21,140 nucleotides of DNA from Trachelipus rathkii (GCA_015478945.1 JABUQX010126327.1:22501-43640), one strand, 5' to 3'; positions 1 through 10,788 are shown, counted from the stretch's first letter. The notes: generated from the letters alone by a model not told the origin. Numbers and translations: made by a program.

Positions 1-930
1 CAAATCGATGAACGAAATGCACATCAGAAGGCAGAAGTAGAACATGATACTGTTGCGGATCGATACTGGCCCTTAGTGGCGAAGAACGCGAAGGCTGAGG
101 TATTTGGTTTGAGGGAGTTGAGAGAATGTGGTGGGACAAAGGGGCTTAAAAATTAACCCAGGCCTACGAGTACAAAGTTAGTTACGTAGAGCTTCTATCG
201 ACGAGGAAGAAAGCACGAGGGAGGGGAGGGTCAGAGGTTAGAGTAGGGGGTGTATTATTGGAAGAAGTAAAGATCTTTAGATATTAGGGATGCGACTTGG
301 GTAAGGGGGGAGGGATGAAGAGGATGAAGAACATAGAGTAGGCAAGAAGGAATGAAGAGATCTCATGCACGATACGACACTCACAGCAGCACGAACATCT
401 ATGGAACAGAGGGGGGATTCTCATCAACCAGATAAACGCTATAAACGCATACGATAGTCCAATTGAAAAAAATTTCTGGCGTACCAGCGGTGTTGTATGC
501 GTGTTGAAACGTGGGGGTTGAATGCAGGTCAGGAAAAGTTGGAAGAATTTGAGATGAAGGGGTTGAGAGCGGTTGGTGGGGTTAGGAAGGGAGAGGATAA
601 GGAATAGGGTGGTGAGGAGAGAGCGATTGTGATTGGGGAATGGTTGGTGGGAAAGCGGAGAACGGGAATGGCTAAGATGGTATGGCGCATTCTAGTTGAG
701 TAATGGAGGAACGAGAGTGGTTAGGAGAGTTTGGGAGGCGGAGGGGATAGGTAGGAGAGGAAGGGGGAGACCCAAGAAGGAGGTGGATGGATGAATAATA
801 GCAAGACGCCCTGGACGGAAGGGAGGATGAGGGAAGGAAGAGGGTAGGGGTTGGCGAGAGATAGTGGCGGTGGAGGGCGTGGGTGAGGGCGAGATTGAGA
901 GGAAGTGTGAATGAGAGAGGCTGTTCGTAC
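1..930 (+). mobile_element. Decayed non-LTR retrotransposon (LINE), 3' part of the reverse transcriptase ORF
   Basis: Reading all three + frames recovers an ordered series of LINE ORF2 motifs. An ADD-T catalytic box sits at 55-67, with one extra base inside it. LVAKNAKAEVFG follows at 73-108, then RGLKINPG at 140-163. VLLEEVKIFRY runs 252-284, followed by a stop where Leu is usual and then GCDLG at 288-302. VPAVLYA lies at 481-501, WGLNAGQEKLEEFEMKGLRA at 512-571, IRNRVVRRER at 597-626, LRWYG at 672-686, a long basic tail at 711-779, and RWRAWVRA at 868-891. In intact arthropod LINEs these encode the end of the RT catalytic domain and the C-terminal domain, which copy element RNA into the genome. 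The many frameshifts and stops show the copy is dead. The element is cut by the left window edge. The clade (RTE-, CR1- or Jockey-like) cannot be settled here. Confidence 0.85.
672..798 (+). pseudogene. Best-preserved block of the LINE: LRWYG ... RGRGRPKK C-terminal tail
   Basis: One frame reads LRWYG at 672-686, meets a stop at 693-695, and then gives TRVVRRVWEAEGIGRRGRGR at 711-770 followed by PKK to 779. A one-base insertion next to 780 shifts the frame. Dropping it gives RWMDE and then a stop at 796. The order WYG(H), then VVRRVWEAE, then GRRGRGRPKK, then RWMDE is the usual C-terminal signature of many arthropod LINE reverse transcriptases. This block therefore fixes the identity and strand of the whole 1-930 region. 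The open frames on the opposite strand here (721-982) are shadows of it. Confidence 0.88.
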
Positions 931-960
931 CACTACCCCGCTCACACCACCCAATCACCC

Positions 961-1370
961 ACACCACAGCACGCACACACACACACCTAACACCACGACC
1001 TCAAATATGTAAAATTTAAACAAAAGGTGTAAGCATCAAACACTAATAACAACACATAAACACAACATCAACATACAAGCACAGCACACAATATACACAT
1101 ACACACACCACACTACATAATATATATACACACTCACATATATATATACTAATCAAACACACAATATATATATATAAATAACATCACACTACTCTCTCGA
1201 TATCATATATATATATATATTAATATATATATATATATATAGTATATACTACTATAAATATATATATATTATCAATCAATATATACACCATAGTATATAA
1301 CCACAACACACCTATCACTCAACATATACACACTCATTATATATATATATGGTATCACTCACACACACAT
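961..1370. repeat. AC-rich low-complexity DNA with TA microsatellites
   Basis: The + strand here is nearly devoid of G and alternates CACACA-type stretches with TA runs, the longest near 1205-1245 and 1255-1270. It directly follows the LINE 3' end, so part of it may have grown from the element's tail. No coding potential is seen. Confidence 0.85.
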
Positions 1371-1791
1371 ACACACACAGCCAAAGCTATCCTTCCCAAA
1401 TTGCTTTAAATTTAGATATATATATAGTATATATATATCTACATACACAAGCACAACACATGGCGTATCCACGGCCGGGGGCCAATGGAGAGTGAGGGCC
1501 AAGAGCAGCTCTCCTTCACTTCCTGAATATTCTTTCACGTAGACACGTAAAAAATTTTTAAGTATCATAATTCTGCTAATAACACTATCAAAATGCGTCA
1601 CAAAGGCAAGGGTTAAAAGCAGGTCTAGAGTTTATTATGATACACCAGCAGTCGTACTCGAAGTCGTCAGCAGCTTTTAGTTAAAACAATAACTCTTGAA
1701 GCCATACAGAGAAAAAATGGCACATAGGATTTCAAACAACAACATCAGCCAAGCAAGCAACAACCGACAGAACCTTATCTAATGAAGAGAC
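1371..1791. other. Non-repetitive spacer, no gene recognised
   Basis: Ordinary mixed sequence with a short GC-richer patch at 1465-1520 and a small TA tract at 1415-1438. No frame shows a convincing coding segment, and no RNA gene or transposon end was recognised. Confidence 0.5.
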
Positions 1792-2001
1792 ATGATCGTA
1801 AGCGTAATCAAGGACGCTCGAGGACATGATGCAATTGACACAAAGAATGTAATAGCCAGACACAGAATTAACAAGTATCCAAACACAAAACGAGCACGCG
1901 ACAACATCAATAAACTAGTCTATCGAACCGTCACAAACTACTATGTAAATCCCGACTCATTAGGCTTAACAACCACGCACGCAATCATTTGGATGATTTA
2001 A
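1792..2001 (+). CDS. Unrecognised 69-residue open frame, doubtful
   Basis: An ATG-started frame runs to TAA at 1999-2001. The product is mixed and polar (for example VIKDARGHDAIDTKN near the start and INKLVYRTVTNYY later) and is not a simple repeat. It has no recognisable domain, signal peptide or membrane segment. The surrounding + strand is A/C-rich and G-poor, which lowers stop-codon frequency and can create open frames by chance. It lies in the same frame as the interrupted candidate at 2338-2694, but nothing clearly links them. It could be a piece of a decayed transposase or a chance frame; chance is the default. Confidence 0.15.
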   Translation: MIVSVIKDARGHDAIDTKNVIARHRINKYPNTKRARDNINKLVYRTVTNYYVNPDSLGLTTTHAIIWMI

Positions 2002-2337
2002 TACTAACCTTGAAGAAGAGCAAGTCTCTTAAAAAAGTCATCAAAAAAACGTAATCATATCTATATATTCAGACAGTTGCTGTCAGGCAAAAATAAATCA
2101 GAAGCAACGAGCTTGAACAATAGGTAGCCAACCATTTACAATCCATGTGACGCAGAAGAATATACAAAAAAGCTATGGATGTAACATTTTAACTCCTTTA
2201 GAAGGGGACTCTCGCAAGCCTATAAGTAAGAAAGATATCGTAAGATAAAGCAAGAACCGGGGTTATGGAAGTTTCGAGATTATTGGGGCATTCAAAGCTC
2301 ATACAGCATCCACCACAAAACAAGACAGCCAAAATAG
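2002..2337. other. Non-repetitive spacer, nothing recognised
   Basis: Mixed A/T-rich sequence with stops in all frames. No repeat, RNA gene or regulatory signal could be supported. Confidence 0.45.
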
Positions 2338-2694
2338 ACGCCGAACTACTGTTTCTTGGTCCTCGTCAGTCACAATTTGAAATATATTTACATTCTGTCT
2401 CAAGATTACTATACTGGCTCATTTTTACAGCAGTTAGATAACCCACTGCGTATCGTATCAAGAAGACAACAAAGCAAAGACATGCTATACTCGGGGACAT
2501 AGCAAGAACTTCTGGGAACAAAGCTACTATCGCGCCGAAATAACAAACTATACGGCGAGATGAAAAAGCACGACCACCTAACTGGACTTTGCCTCCTCAT
2601 ACATTCATACGAAATGATTGTACGCCATAACACACTTACGGAAGATGTTATTACTGATTCTATGCGTCAACGTCTCATAGACCCCTGCGATTAG
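2338..2694 (+). pseudogene. Interrupted coding-like segment, possible hAT-type transposase tail
   Basis: After an upstream stop at 2335 this frame stays open for 118 codons except for one TAG at 2500-2502, and ends at TAG 2692-2694. The product is protein-like: SQDYYTGSFLQQLDNPLRIV, then the stop, then QELLGTKLLSRRNNKLYGEM, then a segment containing HLTGLCLLIHSYEM and LTEDVITDSMRQRL. The arrangement 'R/H-L-(S/T)-G-L-x-L-L ... EVI' loosely resembles the C-terminal tail of hAT/ZMYM-like transposase-derived proteins (family knowledge, recalled and not searched). No catalytic or zinc-finger residues are visible. The antisense open frame at 2409-2633 is its shadow. It could also be an unrelated decayed gene or chance. 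Confidence 0.35.
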
Positions 2695-3060
2695 TTTAAC
2701 AAATATAGGTAGGATGACGATATATGTTAAATGTTATTATAAACAAAGCCTTTGGTCTTGTCTATTGAGCGAGGGCCTAGACGCGCACTCTAAGTGCATC
2801 TAATGAAGGATGGGGTCTAATATATATTAATCTTTATTCATAATCATCAGATAATAATAAAATGTATGATATGTCACACTATAGCTGAAATTTGTCAGAA
2901 AGCCATTTTAGTAAATTTTCATTCATATATAAATATTACTTTTCACTTCATCCCGCAAAAATTCAGGCTACATCAGTGCAGTAAAAGAGCTGACAGAATT
3001 GTCCAACAAAGGCATATTATAACGTATAATAACAACTATAGACAACTGCATAACAGTGCA
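2695..3060. other. AT-rich spacer, nothing recognised
   Basis: An AT-rich stretch with short ATAT and TAATAA runs. A 67-codon frame begins at 2866 but has no recognisable content. No other feature is supported. Confidence 0.45.
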
Positions 3061-4260
3061 CTAGCATAACAAAAATAACCACCAATATCAAATCATAACA
3101 CTCAATGACACATAACAACAAGCAACAACAAACATACTAACAAGCGCGGTAACAACAACATATCAACATTACAACACTCACAATTCGTCGGAAAGACAAG
3201 CTCAATAAACAACATCATATCTTAGCGTCGAATACTAAAAAAAAATTAATAAAATGAACCTTTTAAAAAAACTGCAAATCATTCATTTGAAGCTCAAAAA
3301 AGAAAAAAGTAAGTTCATTATATAGCAAATTCTCACAACATAGGTCATTCAATTCTTCACAAAGGGCACGCGAAAACTGACTTGGGGAAGAATAATTTAT
3401 TGGTCAAATAAGTTAAAGCACTAAAATTTCGCTAATTACTTATGATTAGCTCACATTTTTTCCCGGCTAAGAAATTAACAGTAATTATGTTCCTTCAATA
3501 CTTTTATATAGTAGTCATAAATAAAACCTCATTGACCATGTAGTATCCTCATATATATATAAGGGCTTACATTATATCACGACATATACAAAACATAACA
3601 ACATAACAATATAGGCTAGATAAACCTCACCAAATCATATCATAACACCAAGAATAACCTAAACAACATACTAATACCGTCAACATTATATTATATACAT
3701 AACTAATTACAAGTACTATATCAAAGACAAATAACCTATTTATATAACATAATCAAGGGTATAAGACCAATGTCACATTTATATACAAGAAAACGAATTA
3801 TTGTCTGGCCCCCACAGAAAGCACAATAAATTTCTGGATGTTATATCTCTATGCTTAATATTAATAGTATGTAGATAAATAAAGTTAAGTAATAAATGTG
3901 TAAATTAGATAATTTAATTACACTACTTTTTGCTCATCCTTCAGCCTTCTCTCACATTTATTATATATAATACCTACAATAAATCTTAAACATTCAAAGA
4001 AACATAGGACTCGAGTCCGAAGAGACATTAATACTATACTAAACGCATATATATAGCACCTAAAACAGGAACATCAGTAAACAATTGCTAATAAAGCATA
4101 AAAATCAACGACCTTAAAAAAGCAGACAACAGGCAACAACAACATTAACAATCAAACATACACATGATATATCAGATCTAATATTATGAGCCATATATAG
4201 TGACAGCGAGAGGCAAGCAGAAGCATGAAAAGATCTACTGCCAATGCATAAACTCAGCGA
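3061..4260. repeat. A/C-rich low-complexity blocks (degenerate AAC/ACA) with AT-rich spacers
   Basis: Stretches at 3061-3200, 3570-3740 and 4060-4160 are runs of CAACAA- and AACATA-like words with very little G, for example CAACAAGCAACAACAAAC at 3116-3133. They are separated by ordinary AT-rich sequence at 3240-3560 and 3760-4055, where no gene is seen. Degenerate AAC microsatellites are the simplest explanation. Confidence 0.6.
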
Positions 4261-4286
4261 AATAGGTAGGGCCATGAAACTGATTA

Positions 4287-4760
4287 GTATATATATATTA
4301 TTATATAATATATATATATAAGTATCACTATAGTAAACGGATCAGAATTTTAACTTTTTTGTATCTTCAGATAGTATTTTATCGGCAATATAATTTTACT
4401 CATGCTTTCTTTCTTTATACTTTACTTACTTGCTCTTTAATTAATTTAATTAATTTAATTATAATTTTATATATATATTTAAATTTATTTATTTTTAAAT
4501 TTTATATATATATAATTTAATTATTTTAATTTATTATTAAATTATTTAATTTATATATATACTTATATATATATAATTATTTAATTATTATTATTATTAT
4601 AATATATTATTATATATATAGATAATTTATAAATTTTTAAATTATTATAATTATATATTATATTATATAAATTAATTATTATTAATTATTATTTAATATA
4701 TTTATTATATATATATATATTTATATAATTATTAATTAATATATAATTATGTAATTTTTA
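4287..4760. repeat. TA tract followed by A/T-only DNA
   Basis: A TA microsatellite lies at 4287-4322. After a short mixed spacer, 4438-4758 consists almost entirely of A and T, with TTAATTAA, TATATA and ATTATT words. This is low-complexity DNA without coding potential. Confidence 0.85.
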
Positions 4761-4860
4761 TCTCTGCTTTATATTGGATTATGGGCGATCGCAAAATTAT
4801 TATTTATGAATATAAAGTATATCATAGAATATTATATATATACTCTTTTTTTGTAGAGAT

Positions 4861-5300
4861 TATAGAGAGTGAGGATTGATGATGATTAGAAGATGTAGAT
4901 GAATAAATAAAAAGAGTGAATTAGAGATATATATATATATATAGAGAGAGTAAGAGAGATAGAGTAATCCTAGATGAATGATATAGTAACATATTATATT
5001 ATAGTATAATATGATAGAGAGATTTAGAATATATATAGAGATAGTAGTATAATATGAGTAATAGAGTATAGTATAATAGAGTAGTAGATGATATAGCAGA
5101 AGATATCGAGAGAAGATAGATAGAGTAATAGAGAAGGAGATATATAGAGAAGCATGAATATATGAAGAAGATATAGAGAGAGAGAGAGACGAGTAGATGA
5201 ATGATGAAGAGATAGTAGATATGAAGATAGATGAGATGATATATAATAGATATAGAGTAAGAAGAGAGAGAGATGTACGAGAGATAGTAGAGTAGAGTGC
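4861..5300. repeat. Cytosine-depleted GA/TA-rich cryptic repeat
   Basis: About 440 bases of degenerate GAGA, GATA, TAGA and TATA words. Only nine C were counted on the + strand while G is frequent, giving an extreme strand asymmetry. The long Ser/Tyr/Leu/Ile-rich frames on the opposite strand (4999-5307) come from this composition and are not believed. There is no fixed repeat period. Confidence 0.8.
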
Positions 5301-5349
5301 AAGACAATATTAAGTTAGTAACGCAATATATCTACTTCTCAAAACCCTC

Positions 5350-6570
5350 CATTGAATGTATATATGCAAATACATGAATACTCATATTTTGCATATTCCT
5401 CTGGCCAAATACACAGTTTATTGCCTAAAGCGTCAAATTAACAGAGTTTGAAAACAGGTTGGCTTCCCTGTTATTGGAAACTTACAATCACTTTGCTTTG
5501 GAGGTATAAAGCACCAAATTGCTTTAATTTATATAAAACAAGTACAAAAAACAAGCCATTGTTTTAGGTAATTGTTTTTCTCTTCTGTTTTTAAAGGTGT
5601 ATTACGATTAAGCTTTGATTGTTTATATTATGGAGTAATGGATTATATTTATAGCTATAAAAAGAATTTGATGGATAATATAAGTTACTATTTGTGATTA
5701 AATAATATGAGCATAATGTTATTACAAATTATTGAGCGAAGGATTTTATATGTACACACAATGATTATAATCTTTGCTGATTGATGAAAATGATTATAAC
5801 TTCAAGATAAAGACAAAGCATTAACATTTTATTTATACTTATTTCTTGTTTTTCTAATTTCCTATATCTTTTAAATTGCTTTTAAACATATTTAACAAAA
5901 ACACCTTTCTTGTAAATACTACAAATAAACATTTTATTTGCTTATTTATTTGCTATTGCTTATTTATTTTATTACTTGTTTTAATTTGCTTATTTATATG
6001 GTTGACAAACACATATCCTGACAAATACTTAAATTAAAAAATCAAATTTGAATATTTGTTGATTTTGTTCATTTTCTTACAAGTTTTAATTTGCCTTTTT
6101 ATGTATTTGCCTAAAAACATCTTTCCCCACTATAAGGAAATGGTGTCAACAGCAGACTCATCCTCATCCTCATCCTCATCCTCATCCTCATCCTCATCCT
6201 CATCCTCATCCTCATCCTCATCATCCTTATCCTCTTCCTCATCCTCATCTTCATCCTCATCCTTATTCTTATCCTCATTCTCATTCTCATCCTCAATCAT
6301 TAACAAAATTGAAATAAGGAGGCGATTTCGGTTACTCTCTAAGCACCACCAAACCCCATCATCAACCACGTCAAACACTCATACACACAAACGTATAAAC
6401 ATATGCACACAAACATACAGCCACCTACATACACACACACGTACGCAAGTACACACGCTCACACACATAAGGAAAGCGAATGATTATCTATTTCTTTTTG
6501 TGGGAAAAATACAAAGTAGCAGAATTATTGGTATTATTAATCGAATTTGGTTTCAATGATGATTTTCATC
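5350..6570. repeat. Dispersed repeat, copy 1 (homologous to 13440-14390)
   Basis: Position 5404 onward matches 13508 onward over several hundred bases in the same orientation. Shared landmarks are ACACAGTTTATTGCCTAAAG, AATCACTTTGCTTTGGAGGT, GTTTTTAAAGGTGTATTACG and ATGGAGTAATGGATTAT. Homology resumes at 6056 against 14057 across a T-rich stretch that encodes a similar hydrophobic peptide in both copies (LFIFL ... LF.Y), and again at CATTAACAAAATT (6298/14176). The ends are vague and no terminal inverted repeats or target duplications were found. Copy 1 also carries a partial internal duplication (about 5967-6016 versus 6068-6124). It may be a transposable-element family or an old segmental copy. 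Confidence 0.8.
6157..6293. repeat. TCCTCA hexamer microsatellite inside the dispersed repeat
   Basis: A near-perfect TCCTCA array to about 6220, then an imperfect continuation (TCTTCA, TTCTCA, TTATCC variants) to 6293. Copy 2 has only a short TCCTACTCTAATCCTCATCC at the same place, so the array grew inside a shared seed. The poly-Ser, poly-Asp/Glu and Arg-Met frames read through it are artefacts. Confidence 0.93.
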
Positions 6571-6574
6571 AAAT

Positions 6575-6650
6575 GTATATATATATATATATATATAATA
6601 TATATAATATATATATAATAATGATATTTCTATTATATATTATATATTTT

Positions 6651-6682
<32 letters not shown>

Positions 6683-6760
6683 ACTATATATATATTATAT
6701 ATATAAAAAAGTTATATATATATATATATAATTATCATATATATATATCACCAAACACAA
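6575..6760. repeat. TA microsatellite cluster
   Basis: Several TA runs broken by ATAAT and similar interruptions. They follow directly on the end of dispersed-repeat copy 1, as TA DNA also follows copy 2. Confidence 0.93.
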
Positions 6761-6897
6761 CACCTTGCAGGTATGCAGGGAAAGAAATTATGTGTAATAG
6801 ATAAATAAAAATATATTTTTGAGAAATGTAAAGAAAATGGTCTCCATAATTCTTGTACAAGATTTTGTCGAAATATAAATAAACTAAGCTGTGAATA

Positions 6898-6919
6898 AAG
6901 AGAGAGAGAGAGAAGAGAG

Positions 6920-6965
<46 letters not shown>

Positions 6966-6988
6966 AGGAGGAGAGATAGAGAGAGAGG
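6898..6988. repeat. AG microsatellite
   Basis: An imperfect AG/GA tract of about 90 bases with AAG and GGAG interruptions. The Ser/Leu-rich frame on the opposite strand is derived from it. The flanks (6770-6895 and 6990-7145) are ordinary AT-rich DNA with nothing recognised. Confidence 0.93.
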
Positions 6989-7148
6989 ATACCAACGTTA
7001 CTTGCCTAAAGAGTAAAGAACAATTTAAAATAATCCTTATAGTTTTAAATTTAAGGGGTATTACATTTCAAGAATACTTTTTTAAAGATGACTTCCTCTT
7101 TAGAAAGGTGGTCAATTTTAAGATTGAAATTATAAAAATGTTATTTAT

Positions 7149-7360
<212 letters not shown>

Positions 7361-8040
7361 TTATATTTATTTAATTTATATTAATTATTACTATTGACTA
7401 CAGCTCATAAATATACGTAAGTGACTAATATAAAGCGGCGTTAAATAGTAAGATAGCTAATTAATATATATAATTATATACGTGATAAAATAATGAATTT
7501 TAAGGCTAAAGAGATTATATAGTTCTTCTCCATATATACTCATATTATACAATAGTATTAGGCCTATATATATATAATATATATATATATATAGTATATA
7601 ATAAATATATATATATGCAAAAAATCTAGCGTGAAATAAAACTAAGGAGATATATATATACGTATTACAGGTCAAAACGCGCTAACTAAAACAACGACAT
7701 AACAACCTATAACGCATAACTAAACAAGACAGACAAGCTAAATCCTAATAAACCAACAGGTCGAGGCTAATACAATCAAACCATAAAATATATCAACTCA
7801 TATTATAAAAGCTAAAAGTCCGCTAGAAGTACATAAAACTAGTTATAGTTACACAAACGGCTTAAACAACAAGCAACAACTAGTACTAATAACTAAACAA
7901 CAGCATACAATGCAATCATGCAATAAACATTAGCTAATATAATACAAACAACAACAACAAGCATTACAATTAGCAAACGATAATATCAAACACGACATAA
8001 TAAAACGACAATTATTACAAGCTGCTCAACCAGCAAACAT
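7361..8040. repeat. AT-rich spacer, then an A/C-rich degenerate AAC block
   Basis: 7361-7680 is AT-rich with TA tracts near 7565-7615 and 7650. 7681-8040 is A/C-rich and G-poor with repeated ACAAC words, including AACAAGCAACAAC near 7868-7880. No gene is seen. Confidence 0.6.
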
Positions 8041-9300
8041 AATGTAATATATTATATATATTATATATATATATTATATATATAATTCATTATATATCAA
8101 TTACTAATATTAAGAAAAAATTGAAATACGGTCACAGTTTTACATCAATTTTGAATACCATAATTATATATATATATATAATATATATAATATATTACCC
8201 ATATATATATATTAATATATATATAATATATATATATATCTATAATAATATATATATCATATATATATATAATATTATTAATAGTAACAAAATATATACT
8301 TATCATATTATGCTGTATAATAGTTACTTTATAATATACTATATAAGCTTATAGCAGACAACAACCTAAACTATACTAAACTACAACAAGCAATAGTCAA
8401 AACACAATAGCATACATACATAAACCTAAACATAAAAACAATCAACTAGCGCTAAAACGACATATATATACATATGATATATAATATATAGATCATATAA
8501 AATCAGCATTATTACTAAAAGACCAATTGAGCTAATATTATACAATATATATAAATACCATTATAAATCTTCTATTAATACATATCAGTAAAAAAGTGAT
8601 AGATTATAATGTTCTTGCTTCTTACTTATGTAGTATCAATTTTGATAGGTAGCATCTATCACGACTTTTTCATTACATGCAAAAATATCAATACAATACA
8701 GTAAATCAAGGGCAGGTCAAAGTTATAAAATATAAATATGAGTCAATATTATAACTGAGTAAGATTTGTATCAGAAAACAAATATACACAATCAACAGCT
8801 TAAACAACAAACAACAAGCAACAATAAAAACAACTAAGTATAACAAATATAACATTATTACAACGTCGAAATACTGCTTATATTTATAACATTTTAATTA
8901 AAATAATATAGAAGACATTTTTAAAATTTATCATTTTTTTATATATATCCATCTTAATAACATAATATTTAATTAATTTATATTATATAATATTATAATT
9001 CAAGATATTAAAATATACTGATATAATATGATATATATATATATTAGTATTAATATAAAGCATATAATCTAATTATATATATATCTATAAATATATAATT
9101 TTTTCATTTTTTATTTATTGTTTAATATATATAAGGAATATAGTTAATTATATATTATAAATATTATATTATAGTATGTTATATATCTATATATATAATA
9201 TATTATAGATAATATAAATACTAGTATAAAGTATTGTCAGTTATATATATATATAACAGTATATATATATGGACATAGTATATATTAATATATATAAAAA
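8041..9300. repeat. TA microsatellites, A/C-rich blocks and AT-rich DNA
   Basis: TA tracts fill 8041-8275. A/C-rich words dominate 8355-8450 and 8785-8860. 8930-9300 is A/T-rich with many TATATA runs. 8570-8760 is more ordinary sequence in which nothing was recognised. Confidence 0.7.
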
Positions 9301-9790
9301 TTTATTGTTGAGAGAGTACATAGAGATATGAAAGTAAAGAGGGGGTCAGAGTTATATCTAAGGGATGGGGCAGGCATGGTAAGAGTAAGAGAGAGAAAGA
9401 CGTGTCACGCAATGCACTAAGCTAAAACAAATAATATGAAGATTGGGAACCAGGGGAAGAACTGTTAGTAAGACAGTGATAAAAGAGTAATGAAGATGAA
9501 AAGTTATGGAAAAAGGAATAGATATTAGGACTAAGAAAATTCTGATCTGCATATGCAAATTTATAGACGAGAAGCTCGACTAATTATTCGTTCTTTTGGA
9601 TAAAGACAGGCCTCTATGACTGATATAGTATAAGGGAATGGGGTGTGAAGTAGCACTTGAGAATCATGGAAAAGTAGTATTTTGATAGTAGTTTTAAGTA
9701 GATATTTCTTTGACTACATGGTACCATGGAGTTCTTGGACGGAATAAATTAGTCAGGTAAGAGCCCAATGTCTTATCGAAAACAATCTGG
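9301..9790. other. Non-repetitive segment, G/A-rich at its start, no gene recognised
   Basis: Mixed-composition DNA with a purine-rich start (9310-9400). An antisense 66-codon frame (9358-9558) is hydrophobic and probably a compositional effect. A run of nine G occurs at about 9790. No exon, RNA or transposon could be supported. Confidence 0.4.
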
Positions 9791-9802
9791 GGGGGGGTAT
9801 AG

Positions 9803-9970
9803 ATTAATAGTAAACAATGTTCTTTGAAAGCTAATTTTAATGTGAAAGGAAAACCAGTCGGAACAGATTTTATAGGCTCTGTCTATTCTACACCAAATGC
9901 CAGCCCTTTTATATCCAAAGGGGATAGAGCTGAAATAATTATCTATATATATATTATATATAATTTCTAA
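9803..9970 (+). CDS. Exon-like open segment, unknown product, doubtful
   Basis: A frame opens right after a TAG at 9800-9802, which could equally be the AG of a splice acceptor (GGTATAG|ATT). It runs 55 codons to TAA at 9968-9970. The first 48 or so residues look like ordinary protein, including VKGKPVGTDFIGSVYSTPNA and SPFISKGDRAEI. The last ones are Tyr/Ile from a TA tract. No domain is recognised. The antisense 70-codon frame (9773-9985) overlaps it and reads less like a protein. It could be an exon, a fragment of a decayed element, or chance. Confidence 0.25.
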   Translation: MNSKQCSLKANFNVKGKPVGTDFIGSVYSTPNASPFISKGDRAEIIIYIYIIYNF

Positions 9971-10260
9971 CCCTAAACCTATCAAATTTGGTTAAGAGTC
10001 GGGGTCATACATTTCAATCGGCCTATACCGTTGAACGATGGGGGGGACTTTGTGTATCACACCCTTCATGTCCCCGTCTAGGTCTAAGCCCTCTAAATGA
10101 CCAAAACCCGCCCGGCCTTGAGCCCCCTACAATGACAATAAAAAAAATTATATATCTTTTTCCCTGTCTAAAATCTTCCGCTGATTCCAAATATATAATT
10201 TGTTTTAGTGTAGGAGTGGCCGTCTCTAGTTACATGCGTTCGCTACTAAAGTAATATAAT
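9971..10260. other. GC-richer island in AT-rich DNA, possible old repeat copy
   Basis: 10000-10135 is markedly richer in G and C than its surroundings, with a seven-G run near 10040 and C runs around 10120. A TTG-started 88-codon frame (9988-10254) contains the stretch NDQNPPGLEPPTM. This resembles the Pro/Gly-rich nonsense peptides often read out of non-coding repeats. No second copy is present in the window. Confidence 0.3.
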
Positions 10261-10328
10261 CTGGCATTCATATATATAAATATAATCTATATATATATAT
10301 ATAATATATATTAAAATATATATATTAA

Positions 10329-10360
<32 letters not shown>

Positions 10361-10476
10361 GGGTTAGTAGTATTCTATATATTTTTGATAATTCGAAAGT
10401 TGGGATTATCTTTAATAGATTATAGTAATAAATATATATAATATGTATATATTTTAAGATATTTATATAAATATAA

Positions 10477-10534
<58 letters not shown>

Positions 10535-10785
10535 GTAATATTTATATATAATATACTATATATTTAATATATATATATTAATAATATATATATATATATA
10601 TAATATATAATATATAGTATGATATATTATATATAATACTATATATATATGTATTAATATATCATATATTGATATTAAATCTATATATATATATATAATA
10701 CTATATATATATATATTATATTATATATAATATATTATAATATATATATATATATAATATAGTATAATATATATATATACAATGG
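10261..10785. repeat. TA-rich microsatellite block
   Basis: Almost wholly A/T with many TA runs, the longest near 10480-10525. No coding content. Confidence 0.93.
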
Positions 10786-10788
10786 TAA

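Noticed and set aside
150..284. Kinesin-like reading (KVSYVEL ... LLEEVK)
   Set aside because: At first this looked like a kinesin motor fragment, but the flanking ADD box, FRY-GCDL and RGRPKK motifs place it in a LINE reverse transcriptase.
692..982. Antisense Pro/Ser-rich frames over the LINE tail
   Set aside because: The + strand carries the recognisable reverse transcriptase motifs here; the antisense frames are shadows of a purine-rich coding strand.
4999..5307. Antisense Ser/Tyr/Leu-rich frames of 92-102 codons
   Set aside because: They are produced by C-free GATA/GAGA low-complexity DNA; two frames are open at once.
6056..6559. 167-codon poly-Ser protein
   Set aside because: Most of it is a TCCTCA microsatellite and AC-rich DNA; the homologous copy lacks the array.
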